The notes beneath the pieces were generated by a model, which had not been told where the DNA came from, searched no databases, and saw only the letters and a list, made by a program, of their open reading frames with translations. The position numbers and the translations under genes are program-made. Of a stretch of 64,000 nucleotides of DNA, positions 1-28,514 are shown one piece after another (within the stretch, counting starts at the first letter, position 1; each line of letters begins with the position of its first letter). The DNA comes from Nannobrachium achirus (Eukaryota; Chordata; Actinopteri; Myctophiformes; Myctophidae). Where the stretch lies: positions 12,208,730 to 12,272,729 of the forward strand of contig OY997655.1 of NCBI GenBank assembly GCA_963921795.1, read 5' to 3'.

Positions 1-593
1 ACATTAATCAATTCAATTGTTGCCTTTTAATCGATCATTATTTTTGTTAAAAGCATCGAATGACTTTTTACATTTGCGTCCTAACTAACATTTAGCTGGG
101 GACCCCCTGGAACTCCCACAAGGACCCCTGGAGGGTCCGGTCCCCACTTTGAGAACCACTGCCTTAGGGCATCTGGGAAAGGCCTTTGGTTCAAAATATC
201 AAAATATACTTATTACCAAAAGTAAAAGAAAATATTGTAGAAAAAAGGAGCCGATCTACAAGCTCACAATGTTTCACATTGATTCGGACCCGGCCATTTA
301 ACTCCGGTATAGAGCCTCCATAACAACGCCACGGCACAGAGGTACTGTACAGTTTAACGCTGGGGAGCGTTGGTCTTTTGAAGAGGACGCATGAGCTAAA
401 AGGAGGCTGCAATTTTGTCTTTATGTTTACCAAACTTCCACGCAGGTGGGTTTTAATGGTCGGTAGCGGTAACGGTAGCTCGTTAAGTTACAATTGTCAT
501 TGGGTAGCGGAGTAACTTAACGGATTTGTTTTTCAAGTCAGTAACGACTAAAGTAACTTAACAAGTTACTTCAAAATGTAACGATACCCAACA

Positions 594-594
<1 letters not shown>
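1..594. repeat. Intergenic repeat debris, no gene seen
   Basis: No coding signal is visible. Positions about 90-165 match a repeat seen throughout the window (it reads like GGACCCC...GAGAACCACTG), which recurs near 19130, 26460, 42450, 43740, 52150 and 59920. The rest is AT-rich sequence without recognisable structure. Confidence 0.5.
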
Positions 595-624
<30 letters not shown>

Positions 625-629
<5 letters not shown>

Positions 630-644
630 GTCAGTGACGTGACG
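625..644 (+). repeat. Left terminal inverted repeat of the 4.3-kb transposon
   Basis: TATGGGTCAGTGACGTGACG, directly after a (TA)n tract at about 595-627. It pairs with 4884-4903 with two mismatches. Confidence 0.7.
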
Positions 645-804
645 CCCCAAAAAACATGTTTTTAAAAAAACTTTAAATAGCAGGCATAAAAATTATTTAC
701 TTTTGTTCTACTCACTCTCAACTTTATGGAAACACATTTTGTTTTTAGATATTTTATTGGAATCAGACTTTATTGAGCAGTTTGTTGTACTTGTGCCTAA
801 AACC

Positions 805-1177
805 GTCATCTGGTGTGACATGACAATAATTGTTCATAAAATGAAAATGGAGTACACCTTTCTTAAGTTACTCACTTTATCAAAGTCCTTTATCATAACT
901 AACCTGTGATCCACTATAGTTTTGTGAAAATTAATTGAATCTGTATATTTTTTTCATAATCATCACTCTGTGTGAGGCCCATGTTGTCGATCTTTCAACA
1001 TATTTTAATTTTATTCTGACAAAAACTTTCTTTAAAATTACACAAATATTTGTGACTCTTCCTGATACTATTTTCTATGTAAACCATACACATTGTTTCG
1101 GTTTCATCATTAATAAAGGTATGATTTCTCACTATTTGGAATGTCACACCAGATGACTTAGTGTCACACCAGATGAC
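805..1177. promoter_or_regulatory. Left subterminal motif cluster (3 copies of a 15-mer)
   Basis: Exact copies of GTCACACCAGATGAC lie at 1143-1157 and 1163-1177, and an inverted copy at 805-819. By analogy with other DNA transposons these could be transposase binding sites. That role is inferred; the repetition is seen directly. Confidence 0.55.
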
Positions 1178-1804
1178 CATATCTTCATGTGTCAAAGCAA
1201 ACTGTGTTTTAACCTACCTATTAGTGAGTACTGAACTTTACTGATTGATTAAACAATTACCCAGGAAAAACAGCAACAGTAAAATTGCTTTAACATTAAA
1301 TAACATGGCCTTAATATTTCTGAACAGGATAGTATTGTTGGGCCTTAACATAGGATAACAAAGAATTGTAGTAGTAGATGGATGATGAGGATGTGCACAG
1401 GAATGCTACGCACACCTAAGTCTTCTGCCGGCCCACGGCAGAAGGATCTTAAAGAGACAATAAGGTGCATAGCCACACTGGGAGCCAAGGCAACATTTTA
1501 TTAACACCAATTATTGGAAACAACTCAGCATTCAGGTGTATTACTTTTTTCCGAAGTCTCCTGAACTTGAACACAGCATTTTGAGTTGAACACATTTATT
1601 TACGAATCATGTCGTTACACCACATCTCCACTAGCTAAAGAGTGCTGGGTTGTGCAACTCCGAAAATAGCTGATCTACAAGCTCTCGCAGCACAATGCGT
1701 TGAGAGCTTGTAGATCAGCTATTTTCGCTATGTTTGTCTCGGGTCCTACCTTACCTCATTGTCCAGTCCAGTGAGTGAAAGTACAAAAGTATTAGATTAG
1801 ATTA

Positions 1805-1907
1805 GAATAGACATTTAGACTGCATTGTACATCAGCCAGTCACATTTGGTGAGGGTATAGACATTTAGACTGTATTGTACATCAGCCAGTCACATTTGGT
1901 GAGGGTA
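1805..1907. repeat. 55-bp tandem duplication
   Basis: The segment beginning AGACATTTAGACTG at about 1808 is repeated from about 1860. It overlaps the end of the transposon gene, and only the second copy is coding. Confidence 0.6.
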
Positions 1908-2204
1908 GCAAACCGTTTGCCCTGTTGCGGTTCTGCTATGCCACAGACAACTTCCTGCTCTTTGTAGAAAATGCAGTCTCGCCCCTTTGGCCAGACAAAA
2001 CCATTTTTCATTTTTCCAAGTTGATTCATGCAGTTTATCTCTAGCCCCTCCTTATTAATGGTAACAATCTGCCCCACATATGGCTTTCCCTCATATTTGA
2101 TTATGACAAACTGTCCTTGTGTGTATTCATCTGAGGAGGTGTCTGAATCCTCAGCTTGGGCCTCTCCAATAGATGCACTTGTGTCCAGCACCTGAGTAGA
2201 AGAC
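1865..2204 (-). CDS. Transposon gene, last exon
   Basis: Acceptor CTGAAG precedes 2204. The exon has an acidic Ser/Asp/Glu-rich stretch, then a segment beginning GQFVIIKYEGKPYVGQIV that looks like a small beta-barrel module, and it stops at 1865. Confidence 0.55.
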
Positions 2205-3263
2205 CTTCAGGAGGAGACATTTAAATGTAATTTATTTGTCAGGTAGATTGTTTTTAGTAGTAAAATGTAATTACTAGCAAGTCCTCAAGTTTGCCAAGTA
2301 TGTTATACTCACTGAGCTCCGGAAGCTGTTTTGGGCCTGCAGCTGACCTGGGAAGGGGGCAGTTCCGCAGATGGGCCACCACTTAGTTAAGGAAGAAAAG
2401 GAATGAATGGATGACATAAGTTACTTTATTGTCATTAAACAGGTACAATTACAGGTATCATAAAATTGGCAAAGAGAATGATTTAGTTATACTTACTCAT
2501 CACTTGTCTTGTCACCTGGCACCTCCTCAGCCCTGGAGACTTGGTCGAACTGTAATTTACGTGGGTTGTGACAGGTGCAGATCTGAGGAAACTGGCAGAA
2601 ACAACTCAGGTCTCTGTAAACTATCTTTCCCGGGAAGATAGAAAGAACCTGGTGCGTAGTGCTGATGCCAGTCACTGGACGCACTGATGGAGGGACCATT
2701 TCATCCATGTTGGATATCTTCTCTTCTTCGATCCACATGACAGTGACTTTTTCAGAGGACTTCTGTAAATACTCACACAGATCCCTCGGTGTTTGTAGGT
2801 CACTGCCTCCGAGGACATACATGTCTGCCTTACGCTTCAGCACCCCTCCCACACCATCAGGTGCGCCCTTTCCATGGGAACGCTCTGAAAAGTTCCAGGT
2901 GACCCTCTTGAATCCCCATGTATAAGGAATGCTGCTCATGAGGAAGCAGTTTGTGCGATTCCGGTACTGGGTTGCTGGCCCATCACTGAGGACATGCAGG
3001 GTGTCAATTGCATTGTCTTGTTTTCCTCGGAAATCATCAATAACTGGCTTGATGTGTGCCCACACAGCACGCTCATCATGGCGTAAGGACTGTGAAATGG
3101 TGGCATAGCACTGGGAGCCACTGACTGAGTAGGCAACTCCGGTATGCACTGTTGCCTGCTGCCTATTGCCACCAAAATGAAACGCCTGAATCTCTGTGTT
3201 TAGTTTACATGCATAGTTCTCATTGATTAATTCGCCCTTCCTCCATATCCATTCATTCATCAC
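1865..3263 (-). CDS. Transposon-associated protein of unknown function, three exons, N-terminus incomplete
   Basis: Three minus-strand exons join in frame: about 3263-2497, 2381-2313 and 2204-1865 (stop). Donors are GTAAGT at 2496 and GTGAGT at 2312, and acceptors precede 2381 and 2204. The joined product is about 391 aa. The first exon has the segments NENYACKLN (about residue 14) and VLSDGPATQYRNRTN (about 92), then SHGKGAPDGVGG (about 129). I recognise this pattern from uncharacterised, repeat-associated proteins common in fish and invertebrate genomes, where an acidic residue usually precedes ENY; here it is Asn, possibly a lost catalytic residue if the fold is RNase H-like (inference). 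The third exon has an acidic linker and a small C-terminal module. The first exon may itself be joined to an upstream exon, since an acceptor-like TATAG precedes its first ATG at 3260. It lies inside the TIR-bounded element. Confidence 0.6.
2313..2381 (-). CDS. Transposon gene, 69-bp middle exon
   Basis: Preceded by TTAACTAAG and followed by GTGAGT. It enters and leaves in phase 2 and keeps the frame open between the two longer exons. Its product is rich in Pro, Ser and Gly. Confidence 0.5.
2497..3263 (-). CDS. Transposon gene, exon with the SDG...QYRN core
   Basis: This exon is open throughout and ends GAT-GA before a GTAAGT donor at 2496. An ATG lies at 3260-3258; a GTG at 3263 is not a likely start. 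The beginning probably lies in an upstream exon that I could not identify. Confidence 0.6.
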
Positions 3264-3465
3264 TATACAGTATGTTTGTGTATTTTGGAAATAATAAAAT
3301 CACATTTTCTGTACCACCCATTTTCTGTTGTCAAGTGTCTTATATTAACTGCTTATAACGGATAGTTATTATAAAGTGTTACCACAATATAAGGTTTAGG
3401 TTTCTGTGAAGGGGTTTCTGCTCTGTCTGATGAATTTGCTGTATCACCGAATGAAGCTAAATTAA

Positions 3466-3965
3466 AGTTGTACTATGTAACTTTTTTTATAAAACAAATC
3501 TTAAAATTCTCCTAACTATTAAATCACAAAAGTTTTAGAAGATCCGCGCCGTGAATTTCAGCCTGTAAAGCCTTCTCTGTATGTAAACTGAGATCCTTGC
3601 CGTGGACCGGATCTCGCGCCAAAATTGCGTCATCACACTACCGGCCAATCACAGCGAGGGTTATACAACTGCCGGCCAATCACAGCGCATCTTGAAGTGG
3701 GGTCGCTATGGCAGCCATATTTGTTGTCGCCCGTTTGTACCATCCCTTCTCTAGGTAATTTCGCCTACCAGGCAGGGTGAAGGAGTCCGTATCTCTGGAA
3801 TTACTGAACGCACAGGAACAAGGGACCCCTTAAAAGATAGATCTCAGCGAGGTGGAGGCAGACGCGGGGGTCTGAAGGTACGAAAAACGTCCGAAAGACG
3901 CGGACGCGACCGCGGTTTGCTATAGGGCTAATGACCACTAGTTGGGCATCTTACACAGTATGGCT
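3466..3965. mobile_element. TTAA-flanked MITE nested in the transposon
   Basis: TTAA flanks both ends (3462-3465 and 3966-3969). The ends are imperfect inverted repeats: AGTTGTACTATGTAAC on the left and, reverse complemented, AGCCATACTGTGTAAG on the right. The interior is GC-rich and non-coding. Confidence 0.6.
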
Positions 3966-4082
3966 TTAAATTATGTAAAAATGTTTAAAACGTTGTTTTA
4001 AACATGTTAAAATGTTTTAAATGGACAAAAGAAACATGGGACTTGTTATTTATTGTTATGTCTGTAGGAAAATACAGTATAT

Positions 4083-4720
4083 ATCATCTGGTGTGACAAT
4101 CAAGTCATCTGGCGTGACAAGCAGATATGTCACACCAGATGACGAAGTGTCACACCAGATGACGTTTTCTGCATTTAGGACTACCTTGAGGCTACCAGGT
4201 ACACATTAGCATGCTAACAACATGCTAGCTATAACAAAACAACCTAGATTTACATGTAATTATGACCAAAGTTTCAAATAACTTTTGCTTTATTAATGAA
4301 AAAGGTGTCACACCAGATGACATCCAGAAGTGCCACACTTGTCAAAGTTTCAACAAGATGGCATTTCATGAAAATGTTAAAATCATACCTCACCTCAGAC
4401 ACCTGTCTTGCAGTTGTGCTGGGAGTGCTGAATAGCCTTACAGAAGAAGGACCTCTCTAGCCCAGTAGGTGTCCAAATTATTGCCTGTTTAATTTTTCCA
4501 AACTAGTGTCACACCAGATGATTTTGGTTTGGGGGACAAAATCTTTTTGATCAGAAATGACTGAAAACATTATGCTTGGACTTTGAAAAGATATAGGCTC
4601 ACAAATAGACATTTTTTTTTGCCTAAATTCATTTTTAAATGAATTTTAGCAATTCTTTTTCTTAGTTTTATTCAAGTTCCCACTTTGAGAAACAAGGTCG
4701 GGACAGTCACACCAGATGAC
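4083..4720. promoter_or_regulatory. Right subterminal motif cluster (7 copies of a 15-mer)
   Basis: Copies at 4083 (inverted, first base changed), 4104 (inverted, one change), 4129, 4149, 4307, 4508 (last base changed) and 4706. Spacing is irregular. The motif was not noticed elsewhere in the window, which ties it to this element. Confidence 0.55.
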
Positions 4721-4883
4721 ATTTACCATGTTTGGTTGAAGATTCTGAAGAAATGAGGAATGAAATGTTTTAATCTTGAGTAAGTTCACATAAAGCTTAA
4801 TGTCCTGCACAATATTCAGAAGGTTTTTGACAAATATATTTTTTATTTATACATGTTTGACACCGAGGACAGCGAAAACGCTA

Positions 4884-4898
4884 CGTCACGTCACCCAC

Positions 4899-4903
<5 letters not shown>
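4884..4903 (-). repeat. Right terminal inverted repeat of the 4.3-kb transposon
   Basis: The reverse complement of the left end, followed directly by a (TA)n tract (about 4901-4934). LINE-derived sequence follows outside the element. Confidence 0.7.
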
Positions 4904-4934
<31 letters not shown>

Positions 4935-4935
<1 letters not shown>

Positions 4936-5318
4936 TCGTCCTCAGACGAGCCTTCCATCGTCGCTTCCAGTCATCCCGGTTCTCCATACATCTGGCCAGC
5001 TCGTTGGTGCTTTGTGCTCCTACGTCTTTCTTGAGTACATCCACGAATGTTATTGTGGGACGTCCTCGTGACTGGTGCCCATGTGGTTCCCACAGCACCA
5101 GTTTGCTGGCAGGAAGCTCCTGATGTCTTTGGCAGTGTCCTGCTAGTCTCATTCTTCTGGCAGCAATTTTCTCGCTAACCCTTGGTATTGCCATATACAG
5201 GCTCTTGTTGGTAACATGTGCATTCTTGCTGATGTTAAGTACTGCACGCAACATTCTGGTGTAGCACCCGTCTAGAGACTTCTGCAGGGTTGGCTTCAGA
5301 GTCCAGCATTCACTGCCT
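4935..5318 (-). mobile_element. LINE fragment, C-terminal end of the reverse-transcriptase ORF
   Basis: The minus strand reads through GCYTRMLRAVLNISKNAHVTN-like sequence, RRMRLAGHCQRHQELPASKL and SRGRPTITFVDVLKKDVG, ending with an EDR-like segment (MENRDDWKRR). This is the typical C-terminal tail of endonuclease/reverse-transcriptase non-LTR elements. It is truncated at both ends and ends in the (TA)n tract that borders the DNA transposon. Confidence 0.75.
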
Positions 5319-5319
5319 G

Positions 5320-6006
<687 letters not shown>

Positions 6007-6268
6007 GTCAGTTAATCTACTTAATCTAATGTGATGTGTTGTGATCTTATAGATCAGCTGTTTTCACTGTTAAATGCTTGGAGATAATTACATTTAAAAA
6101 GACAATTGCCTAGTATAATGATATGCTTAAATTAAGGGATGACAGGTTGAATGTGGTTAAAACTAGATATATATTCTTAGGGTATAATATTTTCCCCTGC
6201 ATGCATCGGAAATTACAGTACCATAGGTGTGCAATGGTCATCACAAAATATACAAGGCCCATCTGTGG

Positions 6269-6321
6269 GCTGCTGTGCTGTGCTGTGCTGTGCTGTGCTG
6301 TGCTGTGCTGTGCTGTGCTGT
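6269..6321. repeat. (GTGCT)n pentanucleotide repeat
   Basis: About ten copies of a TGTGC/TGCTG unit in the MHC intron just before the transmembrane exon. Confidence 0.9.
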
Positions 6322-6358
6322 TTATGTGCATTGTAATCATATTTTATTATATTATCAG

Positions 6359-6472
6359 ATGACTCCATGCCAGAGCAGGTGAAGAACAAGTTGGCCATCG
6401 GAGCATCAGGTCTGGTTTTGGGTCTGGTCTTGTTCCTGACTGGATTCATCTACTTCCAGTGGAAGAAAAGAG
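6359..6472 (+). CDS. MHC II beta, connecting peptide and transmembrane exon
   Basis: The acceptor is ATTATCAG at 6351-6358 and the donor GTGATT at 6473. The small-residue helix (GASGLVLGLVLFLTG) is the conserved class II beta membrane segment. Phase 1 on both sides. Confidence 0.85.
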
Positions 6473-6639
6473 GTGATTTACATGTTTAATTCACACCTTT
6501 AATTAGGCCTACTTGATGGCTACCAGTGGAATAAACAAGGTTATATCTTGATGTAATGCTAGGTTGAGTTTAATTAGACTGAGGTCATTAGATGAAGCTG
6601 AAAACCCACAGCACTGAACTACCTCTGGATCAGAGTTAA

Positions 6640-7018
6640 AGGGATAGTTCACCCAAAACACACTCTTTTTTCTATCTATCGATTATTTGCATCATATGCC
6701 ACTCAGCGTCACTCAAGCACTCGTTGGGAAACTCCTACTGACTCCTCATGACTCCTGATAACTTTTTTTGCCACTCAGTAGACGTTCCCGCAGAACTCAT
6801 TCCTGCATAATTTCCGGGTACGATGATTTCACGCGTACGCTCTATACAGACTTGAATATCCAAAGACAATGATTTGATGACCAGAAGTGGTTCCCTATGG
6901 AGACACAAAGAGTCTCCTGATATTATTAGCTTTGGAATGCGAAAAAAAGAAAAAGAAAAAAGAAATGGGGTGGGTAATCGATAGGAAAAAAAAGTCATTT
7001 TGGACATGAACTGTCCCT
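6640..7018. mobile_element. TTAA-flanked MITE in the last MHC intron
   Basis: TTAA duplications lie at 6636-6639 and 7019-7022. The ends read AGGGATAGTTCACCCAAAA and, reverse complemented from the right, AGGGACAGTTCATGTCCAAAA. Part-copies occur near 23872 and 62774. Confidence 0.75.
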
Positions 7019-7033
7019 TTAATACTTGATTGA

Positions 7034-7035
7034 AA

Positions 7036-7098
<63 letters not shown>
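7034..7098. repeat. (CTGT)n microsatellite
   Basis: About 16 tetranucleotide units directly 3' of the MITE and 40 bp before the MHC tail exon. Confidence 0.9.
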
Positions 7099-7138
7099 AC
7101 CTCTTTATATGCCTTTAATATAGTTTTTCTTCTATCAG

Positions 7139-7170
7139 GTCGTATCCTGGTGCCGACCACCACCAACTAA
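7139..7170 (+). CDS. MHC II beta, cytoplasmic-tail exon
   Basis: Acceptor CTATCAG. The exon encodes GRILVPTTTN and a TAA stop. A donor-like GTGACG follows at 7172, and AG at 7880-7881 could open a 3' UTR exon, as is usual in this gene. Confidence 0.8.
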
Positions 7171-9770
7171 GGTGACGATGTTTACACTCTTCACACACTT
7201 CCACAAACACATGTTATTATGTTTATAAAACGGCTGCTTATTCAAATTCACTATTTGAAGACTTTTACAATGAACTGCATTGTTGTCCAAGTCAGCCTCT
7301 TGAACTAGAAAGTATTCCAGACAGCAGAAAACTCAAGCCAGTCAAGTCCTAACCTATAGCAGGAAATATGAAAGTATCAATGGAATGTGGAATTTCTTGT
7401 TAATCTACTGGACGTAAGCCGTTGCCTTAGTTACAGCAGCACTGTTGTTGTGAAGCAGTTATTTATTTACTAACATGAGAAGTGTGTAAAAAGATCATTA
7501 TTTCTATTCAGCAAAGGAGATGTAAAATCCTCAGTATGAGATGAGATTGAATGTTCATTTGATCTAATAATTCCTGCCTGTCAATCTGTCATTCAAAGTC
7601 CTTTAGTGTAGCCTGTCCTGCTGTCCATCAGTCTGTAAATGTCAATCAATCAGTCCTGGCTCATTCATTGGTCGTCCTGCTTGTCTGTCATGTTCTATGA
7701 GAGGTAGAATTAGTATGTTTCAACCATAACTATATATTACACACATTTATAAGACTGTTAAAACTAATACACATTTATAAGAGTGTTAAAACTAATACAC
7801 ACATTTATTAGACTGTTAAACCTACACATCTTGATTCTAAATGTTTTCTCTGTCATTCTAACCATAAGCTTGTGTTTTCAGAGCTGCAGCCTAGTCGTTG
7901 CTGCCCCCAGGTGGAGAGAGGAGGAAATGCACGTCTGTTCAATCAACTTTTAAATTCAGCACTAAGCTGACCTTTAGACCCACCCTTTAGAGCCTAATTA
8001 ACCCTTTCCATGGATGTGTATTCTAAACAAAAAGCTAACTCGCTCAAATGATAACCAAAGCTAACAGTAATGTGTGGAGTTTTTGCCGTTTGTGACCCTG
8101 CTTCGAATCAGATTCTATAGTTGTGCTGTGAAGTGGCTTTTCCAGACTTTTTTGACTGTTGAGGTCCACACGCAGTATGCATGTGTCAGTCAGAATAGCA
8201 TTTATGTCTCCACTATGTATAACTAACATTAGTGTCTTACTGTGTTTCTTTTACTTTCTTAGCCAAATTGTATATTTTATATGTTCAGACTCATCATTCC
8301 AAAACAGCATGTTCAGTCTTACAACAGAACGAATATTAAAGTTTTATTTAAAGATCATACAATTTAAATAGTCAGGTCACCTACTAGATGCAATAGGAGT
8401 GTGTGGCACCAATGCCAAGAGTGCATACTGGAGTGTGTGGCACCAATGCCAAGAGTGCATGTATACTGTAGGCCTAATCTCTTAACAAACGCTCATTTAA
8501 AAATAAATGCATTCAAATGGATTGCATTCAAATGGTTGTTCATCCCACGTTAAAACATGATTGTAAGCTGTTTTGTTACATGTATAAGTATGTTACATAC
8601 TCTATAGAGTAGCAAAGAAGCCACAAAAGATTGAATAATCTCTTGAGTAGCATCCATCCACAACTGTTGCATTTAGCAATGACTCATCCAACCGTTATTG
8701 TTGTCTTGTCACTTCATGTTAAGACACAGAAAACCCCTTTCCACTGATTCTCAAACATTGGGTCATGAGTAAATATCTCCTTTTTCCGTTTCCTAAACAC
8801 TTTTGATTAAAAACAATTACAACAATGTTCCATAAATAGATAAAAAAAAGTTTAAGAAGTAGTGAAAATGGCAGAACTACAAGTTGCATTGCAACATAAA
8901 AAAAAAACAAAGTTTTTCTTTAAGCACTTTCAACCTTGTGTGGTTTAAAATACTTCTGTTGGTTTATAAAGCATCGCATAGTTTAAATACTACTGTTGGT
9001 TTATAAAGCATTGAATGGTATAACATGCTACTAATGTTCAGCATGTTCATTAGTCTCTCTGAGCATTGTGCATTAATTAGTTCACCTGAGCAGTGTTCAT
9101 TAGTTCAATGGTACCAAACTTTTCAGGCTGTGACCCCTGAAAAGAATCATATTTGAACTGGGGACCCCCACCCTGACAAGCACTTGGAATTGCAGTTATT
9201 ACATTTAGTTGGACTTGACTCAATGTTGCCCTGATTCAATGTGATAATCGGATAAGTTAAACAAATGTAGACATAAAATATAGATGGACAGCTTCAAAAT
9301 CTCTTATCTTTGGAGGGAGAGAGATGCAGCACTGGGAGGCTTTTGTTTCTGGGGTCTGACTGAGTTAAACTCTTGAACTGATGATGATGATGATGATGAT
9401 TTCCAATGTACTGCAGTTGAGTTTGAGAAATGTGTTTGGCATCCATATCTTTAATTCTGTGAGGCCTCTGGCCGAGGGCTGTTATGTTGTAATACTGGTG
9501 TCTCTGTTTTAACTCAGCCTAATAATCCTGGTCTCTATAATGCCTCCCCCTGGCCAGCCGGGGCGCCTGATGGAGGGGAAAGGAACCAGGGAAGCTCCCT
9601 CCTGTCAGGTGATTAGAAGCGGCCAGCTCACTCCTCATGCATGGAAGGAAGCATGAGCTCAGTTCTCCCCAGGTTGGCAGAGGGAGAGCAGAGCCTAGGA
9701 TTACATCTTAGCAATTGGCACTGGGTGAAAAATGGGTTATAAAATCATTAGGTGAACTAAAACAAAACTA
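7171..9770. other. Intergenic region between the MHC fragment and receptor gene B
   Basis: No further coding exon is visible. A likely 3' UTR exon of the MHC gene opens at 7882. Short local duplications occur at 7740-7815 and 8395-8465. Positions about 9200-9495 are closely similar to 31795-32095, an upstream block shared with receptor gene C. Confidence 0.5.
9200..9495 (+). repeat. Upstream block shared by genes B and C
   Basis: This segment, with a (GAT)n tract and GAGGCCTCTGGCCGAGGGCT, has a near-identical partner at about 31795-32095 upstream of gene C. It marks the older duplication that separated B from the C/D ancestor. Confidence 0.7.
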
Positions 9771-9969
9771 ATAAAAGATTATGACTAAAACTAAATAAAA
9801 AGGTGCCGTCAAAAATAAATCATCCGTGAAATACAACATTAATCCATAAAATCATGTTTATTCTATTTGGCCCTGCCCTCCTCTGAGGAAGCAGGGCTGG
9901 GACTTGATGCTGTTGATTACTCATCATCCCCACCCAGTCCCCACACACACGTCTTGAGTCACACCAGTT
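9770..9969 (+). promoter_or_regulatory. Proximal promoter region of receptor gene B
   Basis: The sequence shares blocks with the same interval in C (34244-34438) and D (53690-53877): ATGACTAAAACTAAATAAAA, then GGCCCTGCCCTCCTCT and CAGGGCTGGGACTT. Where C and D have TTTATAAA, gene B reads GATTACTCATC, so no TATA-like element remains. Conservation suggests a shared promoter; function is inferred. Confidence 0.5.
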
Positions 9970-27983
<18,014 letters not shown>

Positions 27984-28082
27984 AAACACAAGCTGCAGAT
28001 GTTGTTTATTGCGTCTCTTGTTGAACGGTGAACACTAAACTGTGTTAAAACATGTGTTAACTGACTCGGCAACTGTTGGAAC

Positions 28083-28514
28083 CAGGCCTGGAATTTCGTC
28101 ATTTTAGACCTTTGGTGTTGTCCATTTTTTGAGGGCACAAAGGCCAAATGCCAGGGCAGGGAGGCCATCAAATAAAACACTATTTTAGTCAATTGTTAGG
28201 GATGATAACCTAATCTGCAGTGAAATAGATAAATTATGGTATTTACAATCTGATCCATGCTCAGCCCTGCACCAATCAAGTCACTGGATTGGTTTAAAGA
28301 TGGGGACTGGAGTTAAGATTTCAGAATCTCAACAAAGGACACTGGTGTCTACAGTCTACATATTGACAAGAACGAGAGAGAGGATTAAGTGATACAGCTG
28401 GGGCATTAAGGCCACTGTGGCCTCAGGTCATGCCATTGGTTTGAGGGGCACAAGGCCAAACTGAGGGGCAACGGCGGCCATGGCCTTCATGGCCTCCATG
28501 AAATTCCTGCCCTG
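28083..28514. mobile_element. hAT-type MITE just 3' of gene B
   Basis: A perfect 8-bp duplication GTTGGAAC lies at 28075-28082 and 28515-28522. The ends read CAGGCCTGGAATTTC and, reverse complemented, CAGGGCAGGAATTTC. It begins 100 bp after the gene B stop and contains an AATAAA (about 28170) that could serve as a polyadenylation signal. Confidence 0.85.

Larger units (their letters stand above)
625..4903 (-). mobile_element. DNA transposon with TIRs, subterminal motif array and a spliced gene
   Basis: The left end reads TATGGGTCAGTGACGTGACG (625-644). The right end, reverse complemented, reads TATGGGTGGGTGACGTGACG (4884-4903), an 18/20 match. Each end abuts a (TA)n tract, so insertion into a TA repeat is likely and the exact target duplication cannot be read. 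The interior holds a minus-strand three-exon gene (1865-3263) and ten copies of GTCACACCAGATGAC, in both orientations, only in the two flanks of that gene: 805, 1143, 1163, 4083, 4104, 4129, 4149, 4307, 4508 and 4706. Paired ends with repeated short subterminal motifs are the usual layout of transposase-bound DNA transposons. I could not assign a superfamily. A 500-bp MITE is nested at 3466-3965. Confidence 0.7.
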
